Below are positions 22,830-30,772 of a DNA stretch of 64,000 nt, piece after piece; within the stretch, counting starts at the first letter, position 1, and each line of letters opens with the position of its first letter. The position numbers were made by a program, and so were the translations under genes. Below the pieces are notes generated by a model that was not told the DNA's origin, did no database searches, and worked only from the letters and a program-made list of their open reading frames with translations. Source of the DNA: an uncultured Pseudodesulfovibrio sp. (GTDB lineage Bacteria > Desulfobacterota > Desulfovibrionia > Desulfovibrionales > Desulfovibrionaceae); the NCBI RefSeq assembly GCF_963675635.1, contig NZ_OY776488.1, positions 847,740 to 911,739 on the forward strand, read 5' to 3'.

Positions 22830-22855
22830 AAAAGACCCTGAGTACAGGGCCTTTT
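22830..22855 (-). terminator. Terminator of the MBL/rhodanese gene
   Basis: Stem 22830-22840 with 22845-22855 (11 pairs with one A-C mismatch), loop AGTA. On the minus strand it is followed by TTTTG. It lies 30 bases after the gene's stop; a (GAA)8 repeat fills the space between. Confidence 0.7.
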
Positions 22856-22856
22856 A

Positions 22857-22880
22857 TTCTTCTTCTTCTTCTTCTTCTTC
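22857..22880. repeat. (TTC)8 microsatellite (GAA on the minus strand)
   Basis: Eight perfect TTC units, beginning five bases downstream of the stop codon of the minus-strand MBL/rhodanese gene (22886) and ending just before its terminator. Perfect trinucleotide runs of this length are uncommon in bacterial genomes and prone to slippage. Confidence 0.95.
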
Positions 22881-22885
22881 GTTAC

Positions 22886-24268
22886 TTACTTTACTGTGTC
22901 GTAACCGGCTTTGTTCCATGCAATATATCCGCCTGCCAGGCTGCGGACATTCCAGAATCCATGTTTTTGTAGGTAGGAGGCTGCGATGTTGGCGCGGTAG
23001 CCGCCTGCACAGTAGAGAATGTGGTGGTCGTCCTCGGATAGATTGAATTTACCGTTCAGTATATCAGCCAGGGGGATGTGCTTAGCTCCGGGAATTCTAC
23101 CGTTGGCCCACTCTCCTGGCGTGCGGACATCGACAAGACTTAGCGGTTTATTGTCGGCCTGACAGGTTTGTAGATCCTGGGCAGAATCGATTGACAACTT
23201 GTCTACGGGGCGACCACTGAAAACCCACGCCTGTATGCCGCCTGACAGGTATCCGTAAATGCTGTCGTATCCGATACGGTGTAGTTCCGTACGCATACGC
23301 TCGTATCCTTCCTTCGAGTCCACTATGAGCAAGATGTCTGCTTTGGGATCAACGACCATGCCGACCCAGTTGGCAAGACTCGGTTCAAACCCGATATTGA
23401 TGGAGCCGGGGATATGGTATCCGGCATAGGCAGCGGCGTCACGTACATCAATAACTACGGCGCCATCCTGCATCTTTTCCTCAAATTTGAACGGGTCCAT
23501 GGCGAGGTCCATGGGGCAGCGTTCGAGCAGAGGAGCACCGCTGGCGTTTGTGGAAATGATATGGGTGAAGCTCTTGGGCCGGGCCGGAAATTCCTGGCTC
23601 ATTGCGAGATGAAACGCTTCATACTTATCAAAGCCGAGCATGGGGTTATGACGGCGTTCAAAACCGAGCGTAGAACTTGGTTTCGAACTCATGCCGCGGC
23701 CACAGAGAGAGCCTGCCCCATGAGCCGGGAAAACTTCCAGACTGTCAGGGTATTTGTTGAACTTAACGTATAGTGTGTTCCAAAGGTTTTGAATCTGCTC
23801 ATCAAGTTTGGCGTCACCAACAAGGTCGGGGCGGCCAATGTCATTAACAAACAGAACATCGCCCGTGAGCAGCATCCAGGGTTCGTTGCCGCGCGAGAAG
23901 TCGGTAACGAGCAGTGATAATGCATCCGGGGTGTGACCGGGAGTGTGGATAACCTCCAGGCCTGCGTTGCCGGCGACGAGTTTCTCTCCCTCCTTAAGTG
24001 GAGTGAATTCATATGTGACTGGCGAGGTTTCGTAGACCATGATGTCACAGCCTGTATGGGACTTCAGTTCTTGAGCACCAGAAACATGGTCCGCGTGAAC
24101 ATGGGTGTCGATGACGTGCACGATTTTCATTCCCTCATCACGAGAGATATCCAGATAATCCTGTACGTCTCGCTTAGGGTCGACAACGATCATTTCTCCG
24201 GCAGATGGGCAGCCGATGACGTAAGAGAAGCACCCGAGTCCGGGAGTGGTGATCTGTTTGAAATACAT
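22886..24268 (-). CDS. Metallo-beta-lactamase fold / double rhodanese sulfur-handling protein
   Basis: A persulfide dioxygenase-like (ETHE1/PDO) MBL domain fused to two rhodanese domains, 460 residues. The MBL motif THVHADH is at 55-61, with HTPGHTPDAL (about 112-121) and LTGDVLFVNDIGRPDL. The first rhodanese domain (about 260-360) has VDSKEGYE where the active-site loop should carry Cys, so it is probably inactive. The second (about 370-460) has the active loop YCAGGYR. The family oxidises or transfers sulfane sulfur; in an anaerobe the oxygen-using reaction is doubtful, so the true role may be sulfur transfer. ATG 24268 is preceded by AGGAGG; a longer frame adds 12 residues without support. 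Confidence 0.88.
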   Translation of the reverse strand: MYFKQITTPGLGCFSYVIGCPSAGEMIVVDPKRDVQDYLDISRDEGMKIVHVIDTHVHADHVSGAQELKSHTGCDIMVYETSPVTYEFTPLKEGEKLVAGNAGLEVIHTPGHTPDALSLLVTDFSRGNEPWMLLTGDVLFVNDIGRPDLVGDAKLDEQIQNLWNTLYVKFNKYPDSLEVFPAHGAGSLCGRGMSSKPSSTLGFERRHNPMLGFDKYEAFHLAMSQEFPARPKSFTHIISTNASGAPLLERCPMDLAMDPFKFEEKMQDGAVVIDVRDAAAYAGYHIPGSINIGFEPSLANWVGMVVDPKADILLIVDSKEGYERMRTELHRIGYDSIYGYLSGGIQAWVFSGRPVDKLSIDSAQDLQTCQADNKPLSLVDVRTPGEWANGRIPGAKHIPLADILNGKFNLSEDDHHILYCAGGYRANIAASYLQKHGFWNVRSLAGGYIAWNKAGYDTVK

Positions 24269-24307
24269 TAAGTGCCTCCTTTTTTTCACACTCTTCCTAT
24301 CCATTGA

Positions 24308-24336
24308 AGGATAAGTCGAGATCGATATTTTGACAA
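24308..24336 (-). promoter_or_regulatory. Predicted sigma-70 promoter of the MBL/rhodanese gene
   Basis: Minus strand TTGTCA (24336-24331), 17-base spacer, TATCCT (24313-24308). Start predicted near 24301, 33 bases before ATG 24268, with AGGAGG in between. Confidence 0.45.
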
Positions 24337-24349
24337 TAGTCCAGAATGA

Positions 24350-25396
24350 TTAATTTAATTCATCTGCTTTTCGGGTGAAGCGCATTGCAAGGTCGTCTAT
24401 GATATCGGCGGCAGTTTCAAAGGCTTTGAGCTTTTTTTCCGGTTCATTGAGAACTCGTCGGTATGCCCATTGTGCCAGATAGAAGAGTTCTGCTTCAGTG
24501 CAGGATTGGCAAATTTGCTTCAATTGGGTGAGCAGTTCAGCCTTGATTTGCTGGCGTTGTAGTATGGCTCTTTTGAGGTCGGCACCGGCCTGTTTGGTGT
24601 TTTTGTCGTCAGCAAGAGCGATCTGCATTTGACCATTTGCCCGCTCCACGGCTTTAGCGGCACGGAGATATCGACCAGCCAATTCTGTCAGATGTGGTTT
24701 TTGGGCTATGGCCCTGAAGACGGTGGCAGTGCGTTCAATTCTGTTGCTGTTGAGTCGAAGCATGACCGCAATTTCCGCATTGGTCAGTGTCCGCATAACC
24801 TGGGTGTTGCCTTCAATATATTGGCGTTCGTCTGTGGCGGCAGTGTTTGTCAGGTGTATAATAAAAGCATCAGCATAGAGTTCATAGAGAGTCTTGAGCA
24901 TGGTCGGTGTGAAGGCATAGTCAAGTACGGTGCGGCGAGAGGCACGGATATCGTTATCGAATACGGCAAAACCGTCCAGTTCTCGTCCGTAATATTTGTT
25001 CAGCGAGGTCGCGGAAACCAGTGTTGCCGGTTTGCCGTTGGGGTTTGAAGGCAGGAAACGATGCAGAAAAAAGTCTGCCAACGATTCTACAAACGTGAAG
25101 GTGACTACTTTGTCTTCTGAAATTTCAACTGTTTGCGGCTCATTTTTGACTGGTTTTGTCGGTGCAGGTGGGGGTGTCGTATCCACCGGAGCGGCCGTTG
25201 ACGGCGAGTAGTCTGGAATGGCTTCCTGACCACCGTTCACCCAGTCTGGTGCTTGTGCCGGTTTTTCAACCGGCTGTTTGACTTGGGTTGTTTCTGTCTG
25301 TGTATCTTCTGGTGATTCAGACAGAAGCAGGTAAGACCCGAGGGCAAGGAGTATGGCACATCCAATAAGGATCAAGGCTGTTTGTCGTTCTTTCAT
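24350..25396 (-). CDS. Membrane-anchored hypothetical protein with Pro/Thr-rich linker
   Basis: Not recognised. It has 348 residues. One N-terminal membrane segment (about 7-25), without a lipobox in good position, is followed by a low-complexity linker rich in Pro, Thr and Lys (about 28-90), then a mostly helical C-terminal region (100-348) with many Ala, Leu and Arg and a CQSC pair near 294-297. The layout suggests a periplasmic protein held near the inner membrane. It lies 30 bases after the Na/phosphate cotransporter gene and is probably cotranscribed with it, which hints at a linked role, but no direct clue to function was found. Confidence 0.75.
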   Translation of the reverse strand: MKERQTALILIGCAILLALGSYLLLSESPEDTQTETTQVKQPVEKPAQAPDWVNGGQEAIPDYSPSTAAPVDTTPPPAPTKPVKNEPQTVEISEDKVVTFTFVESLADFFLHRFLPSNPNGKPATLVSATSLNKYYGRELDGFAVFDNDIRASRRTVLDYAFTPTMLKTLYELYADAFIIHLTNTAATDERQYIEGNTQVMRTLTNAEIAVMLRLNSNRIERTATVFRAIAQKPHLTELAGRYLRAAKAVERANGQMQIALADDKNTKQAGADLKRAILQRQQIKAELLTQLKQICQSCTEAELFYLAQWAYRRVLNEPEKKLKAFETAADIIDDLAMRFTRKADELN

Positions 25397-25426
25397 GGTA
25401 TTATCTCCTGAGAAGTTCCTACCAGT

Positions 25427-27085
25427 TTATACATCCTGTTTCCAGGCGTATTCGTTTTCTTTGTCAGCATTGGCACATGTAAGCTCTATATCTCGTAACA
25501 AAGCCCAATAAGTCGTTCCTTTGACGGCTTGTTCACACATTTGCCGCATGTTTGAATAGTATTCGAGAAGGGAAACCATCGTATTCAGGTCGATATGACC
25601 TTGTGCGCCGACACGCAACAGATCATCCTTGAGGTCGTGGTACAAGTTATCCAACTGGTTGAGCTGTTGTTTCAGGTCCACGAATTCGGGAGAACAGGGA
25701 GTGTGTGCTACGTTGATGATGTTTCGGACTTCTCGTCTGAATGTTCGGGCTGTTTCATTCGTGGCCTCGGGGAGCGTGTGGTCGAGGAGTGTATATTGCT
25801 GAGATACTTCGGTAATGATATTGATGGCTTTCCTGTAATATTGAATGACCCTGAGTGCCGCCGGAAGCCGGATTGCAATCGGGCCTGGCAGATCCAGTCG
25901 TTGGATTTTAACACAGTATGCTCTAATGGCGACGATCAGTGTGTCGAGAGTGGTTTTGTCTTTGATGAAATCCGTGTGTCGAAACTTTGAGGTCAAAGCC
26001 TTTTGACATATCTCGCGGGTCATTTCCCCTAGCCGCCCCAATTCCATGAACAGTGCGTCCATAGCGAGTGCCGGGGTACTGAGAACGTTGTTGTCCAGAT
26101 ACTTCGGTTTACCTAATTCTGTGATTTCCCGACCTATGTGTCGATTCAGAAAATCCACAAGTTGAGAAGTGAAAGGCAGAAAAATGGCTACTCCGAGCAT
26201 GTTGAAGACTGTGTGGAATATTGCGAGTGTCGTTGCCAGGTTGTAGTCTCCGTTCAGTGAAGACAAGGTGCTGACGACCCGGAGCAGGATTGGTATGGTC
26301 AGGATGGCAACAAGACTTGTTACAAAATTGAATATAATATGAGCGGCCGCAACTTTTTTGGCATTGTATGTTGCTCCGATAACGGAAAAAAGAGCAGTGG
26401 ATGTCGTGCCTATATTAGTGCCGATGGCTGCGGCTGCCGAGCTTTCCAAGGTGACAATACCCGACATGGCGGCAGTCAGGATAATGGCCATGGCTGCACT
26501 GGAACTCTGCATGAGTAAAGTCAGAATCGCACCCAAAGAGACAAAAAGCAGGATCCCCGGGATGCCGCCGATATTGAAGGATGCAAGATCAACCGTTGTA
26601 CCGAGATCCTGAAAGGTGGACTGGAGAATTTCAATACCGAGAAAGAAAATACCGAAACCTGTCAGGGCGTCTCCGATGTGTTTGCGGCGGGAATGAGCGC
26701 TTGTAAGCCTCAGAAGTGCCCCTAGACCGATGAGGGGAAGGGCCAGCGCTTTGACTTGGACGCTTACACCAACAGCTGCGACGATCCAGCTGGTAACGGT
26801 GGTTCCGATGTTGGAGCCGAAGATTACGCCCACGGACTGAGCCATTGTCATAAGTCCTGCATTGACAAAACCGATGACAGCCACGGTGATGGCACTGGAT
26901 GATTGAACCAGAGCTGTGACCATGAAGCCTGATGCAAGCCCCCTGAGTGGTGTCTTGGTCCATTTGCCGAGAATGGAGCGCAGTGCTTCCCCGGCCGCAT
27001 TCCGTAAGCCGTTGGTCATCAGCCGCATGCCGAGAAGGAAAAGCCCCAGTCCGCCAACGAGACCGGCTACGAGTGAAAAGATCAT
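25427..27085 (-). CDS. Na+/phosphate cotransporter (NptA/YjbB type) with PhoU-like tail
   Basis: Sodium-coupled phosphate transporter family, 552 residues. Two inverted Na/Pi repeats carry the family motif QSSSA (LVQSSSAITVAVIGFVNAG at about 60, and MQSSSAAMAIILTAAMSG at about 192), with GSNIGTT and GTNIGTT sequences following each. About eight to nine membrane segments end near residue 305. The C-terminal 220 residues are helical and PhoU-like. Direction of transport (uptake or export) is unsettled for this family. A good promoter with an overlapping inverted repeat lies just upstream; no pho regulator is in view. Confidence 0.93.
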   Translation of the reverse strand: MIFSLVAGLVGGLGLFLLGMRLMTNGLRNAAGEALRSILGKWTKTPLRGLASGFMVTALVQSSSAITVAVIGFVNAGLMTMAQSVGVIFGSNIGTTVTSWIVAAVGVSVQVKALALPLIGLGALLRLTSAHSRRKHIGDALTGFGIFFLGIEILQSTFQDLGTTVDLASFNIGGIPGILLFVSLGAILTLLMQSSSAAMAIILTAAMSGIVTLESSAAAAIGTNIGTTSTALFSVIGATYNAKKVAAAHIIFNFVTSLVAILTIPILLRVVSTLSSLNGDYNLATTLAIFHTVFNMLGVAIFLPFTSQLVDFLNRHIGREITELGKPKYLDNNVLSTPALAMDALFMELGRLGEMTREICQKALTSKFRHTDFIKDKTTLDTLIVAIRAYCVKIQRLDLPGPIAIRLPAALRVIQYYRKAINIITEVSQQYTLLDHTLPEATNETARTFRREVRNIINVAHTPCSPEFVDLKQQLNQLDNLYHDLKDDLLRVGAQGHIDLNTMVSLLEYYSNMRQMCEQAVKGTTYWALLRDIELTCANADKENEYAWKQDV

Positions 27086-27117
27086 GGTCGGTTTATAGCT
27101 CCTTGCAAATCTTGGAT

Positions 27118-27146
27118 ATTATCTACTTAGTTTGGCAGAGTGCCAA
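27118..27146 (-). promoter_or_regulatory. Predicted sigma-70 promoter of the Na/phosphate cotransporter
   Basis: Minus strand TTGGCA (27146-27141) and GATAAT (27123-27118), each five of six to consensus, with a 17-base spacer. Start predicted near 27111, 26 bases before the ATG, with AAGGAG between. Confidence 0.6.
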
Positions 27147-27147
27147 A
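27131..27147. promoter_or_regulatory. Inverted repeat overlapping the cotransporter -35 box
   Basis: TTTGGCA-GAG-TGCCAAA: perfect 7-bp arms around a three-base centre, covering the -35 element and part of the spacer. The position suits a repressor operator. No regulator could be named; it does not look like a Pho box. Confidence 0.5.
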
Positions 27148-27403
27148 GTAAACAGGTTTATGGCGTTCAGAAATTTTTGAAAATAGTGGATGTATTAAAG
27201 GTCGTTCAAAAGATAATGCAGGTTCGTAACCCAAAAATGTTCCCGCTGGAAATGGAATGACTCTGGACTCATAACCACAAGAAAAAAGAGAAAAGGATAT
27301 CCCCTATGATGTCTCGTGTCATACTGTGACGTCGTCTGTGAGAAAAAAGGATTGAGTCGTGAGGAGGGCAAGAAGATATGATTGAAAGACATATGCAAAG
27401 GAA
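27148..27403. other. Interval between cotransporter promoter and tRNA-Asn terminator
   Basis: No gene was seen. The sequence is A-rich on the plus strand with stops in all frames at short intervals. No tRNA, repeat or clear promoter was recognised here. Confidence 0.5.
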
Positions 27404-27431
27404 AAGCCCTTACGATAATTCGTAAGGGCTT
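27404..27431 (-). terminator. Terminator after the first tRNA-Asn
   Basis: A 12-bp perfect stem (27404-27415 with 27420-27431), loop TAAT. On the minus strand it is followed by a short TT-CC run. It is ten bases past the tRNA 3' end; on the plus side it is followed by eight T residues, so it could also stop plus-strand transcription. Confidence 0.8.
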
Positions 27432-27440
27432 GATTTTTTT

Positions 27441-27516
27441 TGGCTCCCCAGCACGGACTTGAACCGCGGACCTAGTGATTAACAGTCACCCGCTCTGCCA
27501 ACTGAGCTACTGGGGA
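27441..27516 (-). tRNA. tRNA-Asn (anticodon GTT), copy 1
   Basis: A 76-base cloverleaf on the minus strand. Acceptor TCCCCAG pairs with CTGGGGA; the anticodon loop CTGTTAA gives GTT; the T loop is TTCAAGT; discriminator G; CCA is encoded. It is identical over all 76 bases to the copy at 27655-27730. It has its own promoter and terminator. Confidence 0.97.
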
Positions 27517-27542
27517 AGATTTGGCGCCGAAGCGAGTTGTTG

Positions 27543-27569
27543 TTTAAATAAAACGTCGGCGATAGTCAA
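27543..27569 (-). promoter_or_regulatory. Predicted promoter of tRNA-Asn copy 1
   Basis: Minus strand TTGACT (27569-27564), 15-base spacer, TTTAAA (27548-27543). Start predicted about 20 bases before the tRNA. Confidence 0.5.
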
Positions 27570-27610
27570 GTAAAAAACTTAATTAAAACGAAAGAATATA
27601 TGGAATTTAA

Positions 27611-27645
27611 AAAAGAAAAGGGCTGTATCATCCGATACAGCCCTT
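27611..27645 (-). terminator. Terminator after the second tRNA-Asn
   Basis: A 12-bp perfect stem (27618-27629 with 27634-27645), loop ATCC, followed on the minus strand by TTCTTTT. It is nine bases past the tRNA 3' end. Confidence 0.88.
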
Positions 27646-27654
27646 GTACTCTCG

Positions 27655-27730
27655 TGGCTCCCCAGCACGGACTTGAACCGCGGACCTAGTGATTAACAGT
27701 CACCCGCTCTGCCAACTGAGCTACTGGGGA
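27655..27730 (-). tRNA. tRNA-Asn (anticodon GTT), copy 2
   Basis: Same 76 bases as copy 1, with encoded CCA. The flanks differ, so the duplication is old enough for the spacers to have diverged or the tRNA is kept identical by conversion. Confidence 0.97.
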
Positions 27731-27759
27731 ACATTTTGTTCGTGTGAAGCGAATGAGGG

Positions 27760-27786
27760 TTTATATAAATCGTTTGTGACGGTCAA
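27760..27786 (-). promoter_or_regulatory. Predicted promoter of tRNA-Asn copy 2
   Basis: Minus strand TTGACC (27786-27781), 15-base spacer, TATAAA (27765-27760). Start predicted about 22 bases before the tRNA. Confidence 0.55.
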
Positions 27787-27853
27787 GCAAAAAAAACAAA
27801 TTCCATGAGAAAAGTTTAAAAAGCTCTTGTCGGGGGTTAAAAGGTCCATTTTC

Positions 27854-27882
27854 TTGACGGGAAGTGTTATTTGGCTTACGGA
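27854..27882 (+). promoter_or_regulatory. Possible promoter of lysS and the envelope operon
   Basis: TTGACG (27854-27859), 17-base spacer, TACGGA (27877-27882). The -35 is good; the -10 is poor. It is the only candidate in the interval before lysS. Confidence 0.3.
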
Positions 27883-27934
27883 ATCAACGTCTCTTGTTTT
27901 TTTCTAGACTTTACAAGAGACAGGGAAAAATAAT

Positions 27935-29518
27935 TTGGGACAAAATACGAAAAAGAATAAGAAAATCAAGCTCGCAACCAAGTCGCAATACGCGGCTCGG
28001 TTTATGCCGATGCTCGAGGCCCTTCAGGCCAAGGATGAGTTGAATTCTGTTATTAAGACTCGCGTTGAAAAAGCGTGCGGTCTTATGGATGATAATGTTC
28101 ACCTCTACCCCAATGATTTCAAACGCGACACGGAAGTAAAATCCATTCTGGATCAGTTCTCCGAGGCCGACACTGAAACCCTTGAGGCTGGTGATCATAC
28201 ATTCGCTATTGCAGGACGCGTTGTATCCTACCGTTCCTTCGGTAAGGTTACGTTCTTTAACCTTCAAGACCGCAGTGCCAAGATTCAGGTCTACGCTGCG
28301 CGAGATGAGCTTGGTACCGAAGCGTATCAACTGTTCAAAAAAACAGACATTGGTGACATCGTTGGTGTGACTGGTGGATTGTTTAGGACTAAGACAGGTG
28401 AGTTGACGGTTAAGACCAGAGCTTTCAAGCTGATCACCAAATCCATGCGGCCGCTGCCGGAAAAATATCACGGGCTCAAAGATGTTGAGACGCGCTATCG
28501 CCAACGGTATGTGGATCTCATTGTTACTCCGAGAACCATGGAGATATTCAAGGCACGTACAGCGATTATTCGCGAGTTGCGTGATATTCTCGATGAGAAG
28601 GGCTTCATGGAAGTGGAAACTCCCATGATGCAGGCCATTCCCGGCGGCGCTACTGCCAAACCGTTCGAGACATATCACAATGCGCTCGATATGAAGTTGT
28701 ATATGCGTATCGCCCCGGAATTGTACCTCAAACGTCTCTTGGTCGGTGGATTCGAACGTGTTTATGAAATCAACCGCAACTTCCGCAATGAAGGTATTTC
28801 CACCCAGCATAATCCTGAGTTCACAATGCTCGAATTCTATTGGGCTTACGCGAATTTTGAAAATCTCATGGATTTGACCGAAGAGATGTTCTCCCGCATT
28901 GCGAAAAAGGTTACCGGTTCTACCGTCGTTCCGTATCAGGGCGAGCAGATTGATCTGTCTATCGGAGCCTGGACGCGGATGGCGTTCCATGATTCGTTGG
29001 AAAAGATTGGCGGCGTTTCCCCTGATATCTATTCAGATTACGACAAATGTCGGGATTTGGTGAAGGAAAAGGGCGAGAAGGTTGTCGAGGGTGAAAAACT
29101 TGGAAAACTCCAGGCTAAGCTTTTTGATATGCTCGTAGAGCCAAAACTCGTACAACCGCATTTTATTTATCATTATCCCACGGACATTTCGCCTCTTTCC
29201 AGGCGTAATGAAGAGAATCCGGATATCACGGACCGTTTTGAGCTGTTCATGACCGGACGGGAGTTGGCTAACGCTTTTTCTGAACTGAATGACCCTGTTG
29301 ATCAACGTGGCCGGTTTGAGATTCAAGTTGAGGAAAAGGAAGCCGGAGACGAAGAAGCGCATTTCATGGATGAGGATTATGTCCGCGCTCTTGAATACGG
29401 CATGCCACCTGCTGCCGGTCAGGGAATCGGCATTGACCGTCTGGTTATGCTGTTGACTGATAGTGCGTCTATTCGTGAAGTCATTTTGTTCCCGCTGCTC
29501 AGGCCGGAGGCCGGGTAG
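27935..29518 (+). CDS. lysS: Lysyl-tRNA synthetase, class II
   Basis: Charges tRNA-Lys. It has up to 527 residues: an N-terminal anticodon-binding OB fold (about 75-180) and a class II catalytic core with motif 2 FRNEGISTQHNPEFTMLEFY (about 284-303) and motif 3 GQGIGIDRLVMLLTD (about 494-508). Start: TTG 27935 has AGGG nine bases upstream and gives a basic N-terminal extension (TKKNKKIKLATKSQY). ATG 28004 or 28010 fits the usual family length (about 503) but has no ribosome site. The first choice is kept, with doubt. lolC follows after 24 bases, so lysS probably heads the envelope operon. Confidence 0.95.
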   Translation: MGQNTKKNKKIKLATKSQYAARFMPMLEALQAKDELNSVIKTRVEKACGLMDDNVHLYPNDFKRDTEVKSILDQFSEADTETLEAGDHTFAIAGRVVSYRSFGKVTFFNLQDRSAKIQVYAARDELGTEAYQLFKKTDIGDIVGVTGGLFRTKTGELTVKTRAFKLITKSMRPLPEKYHGLKDVETRYRQRYVDLIVTPRTMEIFKARTAIIRELRDILDEKGFMEVETPMMQAIPGGATAKPFETYHNALDMKLYMRIAPELYLKRLLVGGFERVYEINRNFRNEGISTQHNPEFTMLEFYWAYANFENLMDLTEEMFSRIAKKVTGSTVVPYQGEQIDLSIGAWTRMAFHDSLEKIGGVSPDIYSDYDKCRDLVKEKGEKVVEGEKLGKLQAKLFDMLVEPKLVQPHFIYHYPTDISPLSRRNEENPDITDRFELFMTGRELANAFSELNDPVDQRGRFEIQVEEKEAGDEEAHFMDEDYVRALEYGMPPAAGQGIGIDRLVMLLTDSASIREVILFPLLRPEAG

Positions 29519-29542
29519 GGCTTTGGCCCGAGAGTGATGCAT

Positions 29543-30772
29543 ATGCGATTTGAAACCTTCATCGCACTCAGATACCTGTTCGCTCTGCGTAAGCAGTCGT
29601 TCATTTCTGTCATATCGCTTTTTGCGGTGTGTGGAGTAGCTATCGGGGTCGGAGCGCTTATTGTCGTCATCGGTGTGATGAATGGTTTCTCTACGGACTT
29701 GCGAGACAAGATTTTGGGAGTCAATGCCCATATTCTCGTGACTTCCTTGCGGGGTGGCATAAACGATTATCAAGCATTGGCCGATGAAGCGAAAAAGGTG
29801 TCCGGCGTCATTGGTGTGACGCCTTTCATCTATTCAGAGGTCATCTTGTCCACTCGGAACGGAGTGAAGGGCGTGGTTCTTCGCGGAATTGATCCGTCAA
29901 CTTCGGACGCTGTACTCAGTCTGTCAAAAGACATGATCAGCGGTGATGTCCGAAGGCTCGGTGATGAAGATGATTTTCCACGTATTATCATCGGTTCGGA
30001 ATTGGCGAAACGTCTCGGTATCATTGAAGGGTCCGAGGTAAACCTCTTGTCTCCGTCCGGTCGTTCTGGGGCGGCAGGATTTACACCCAAAGTCCGCCGA
30101 TTTATTGTCGCGGGTGTTTTTCGTACCGGAATGTTCGAGTACGATTCGTCACTTGGCTACGTCAGTATTCCGGCGGCGAGGAAGTTGCTCGGATTTAAGG
30201 GTGATATAGTCTCCGGGTTGGAAATCAGTGTGGACGATGTCTATAATGTGGAAGCTATCTCGGACGCTTTGCGGGACAGGATATCTACATTCACTGTTTA
30301 TGTCCGTCACTGGCAAGAGATGAACGCCAATTTATTCGCGGCGTTGGAACTGGAGAAGACGGCCATGTTCATTATTCTCGCGATGATAGTTTTGGTTGGT
30401 TCATTCAGTATTGTCACAACGCTGGTAATGTTGGTAATACAAAAGACCAAAGACATTGCAGTACTTATGTCCATTGGAGCAGATGCCAAAAGCATCAGAA
30501 ATATTTTTATGCTTCAGGGGACATTTATCGGTCTTGCAGGAACCCTGATCGGTTTTCTCATTGGAGTACCGCTTAGTTTGCTGTTGAAAAAGTATCAATT
30601 CATTAAGTTGCCAAGCAATGTCTATCCGGTGGATTACCTGCCGGTTCGTCTTGAGACTTTGGACATGGTGGCAATTGGTGCAGCAGCATTCCTGTTATGT
30701 TTTCTGGCAACCATTTACCCGGCACGACGAGCTGCCGCTCTCAACCCGAGTGAAGCCTTGCGTTATGAATAA
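29543..30772 (+). CDS. lolC: Lipoprotein-releasing ABC transporter permease LolC/LolE
   Basis: Inner-membrane permease that extracts mature lipoproteins for LolA. It has 409 residues with MacB/FtsX topology: first membrane segment about 18-45, a large periplasmic domain (about 46-265) and three more membrane segments (about 270-395). The opening MRFETFIALRYLFALRKQSF matches the family and selects ATG 29543 over the GTG and ATG just upstream. One permease only is present, so it probably forms a homodimer (LolF-type) with LolD. It overlaps lolD by eight bases. Confidence 0.9.
   Translation: MRFETFIALRYLFALRKQSFISVISLFAVCGVAIGVGALIVVIGVMNGFSTDLRDKILGVNAHILVTSLRGGINDYQALADEAKKVSGVIGVTPFIYSEVILSTRNGVKGVVLRGIDPSTSDAVLSLSKDMISGDVRRLGDEDDFPRIIIGSELAKRLGIIEGSEVNLLSPSGRSGAAGFTPKVRRFIVAGVFRTGMFEYDSSLGYVSIPAARKLLGFKGDIVSGLEISVDDVYNVEAISDALRDRISTFTVYVRHWQEMNANLFAALELEKTAMFIILAMIVLVGSFSIVTTLVMLVIQKTKDIAVLMSIGADAKSIRNIFMLQGTFIGLAGTLIGFLIGVPLSLLLKKYQFIKLPSNVYPVDYLPVRLETLDMVAIGAAAFLLCFLATIYPARRAAALNPSEALRYE

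Noticed and set aside
27911-28990. Long minus-strand open frame (359 codons) across lysS
   Set aside because: Antisense to conserved LysRS motifs and unlike any protein I know.
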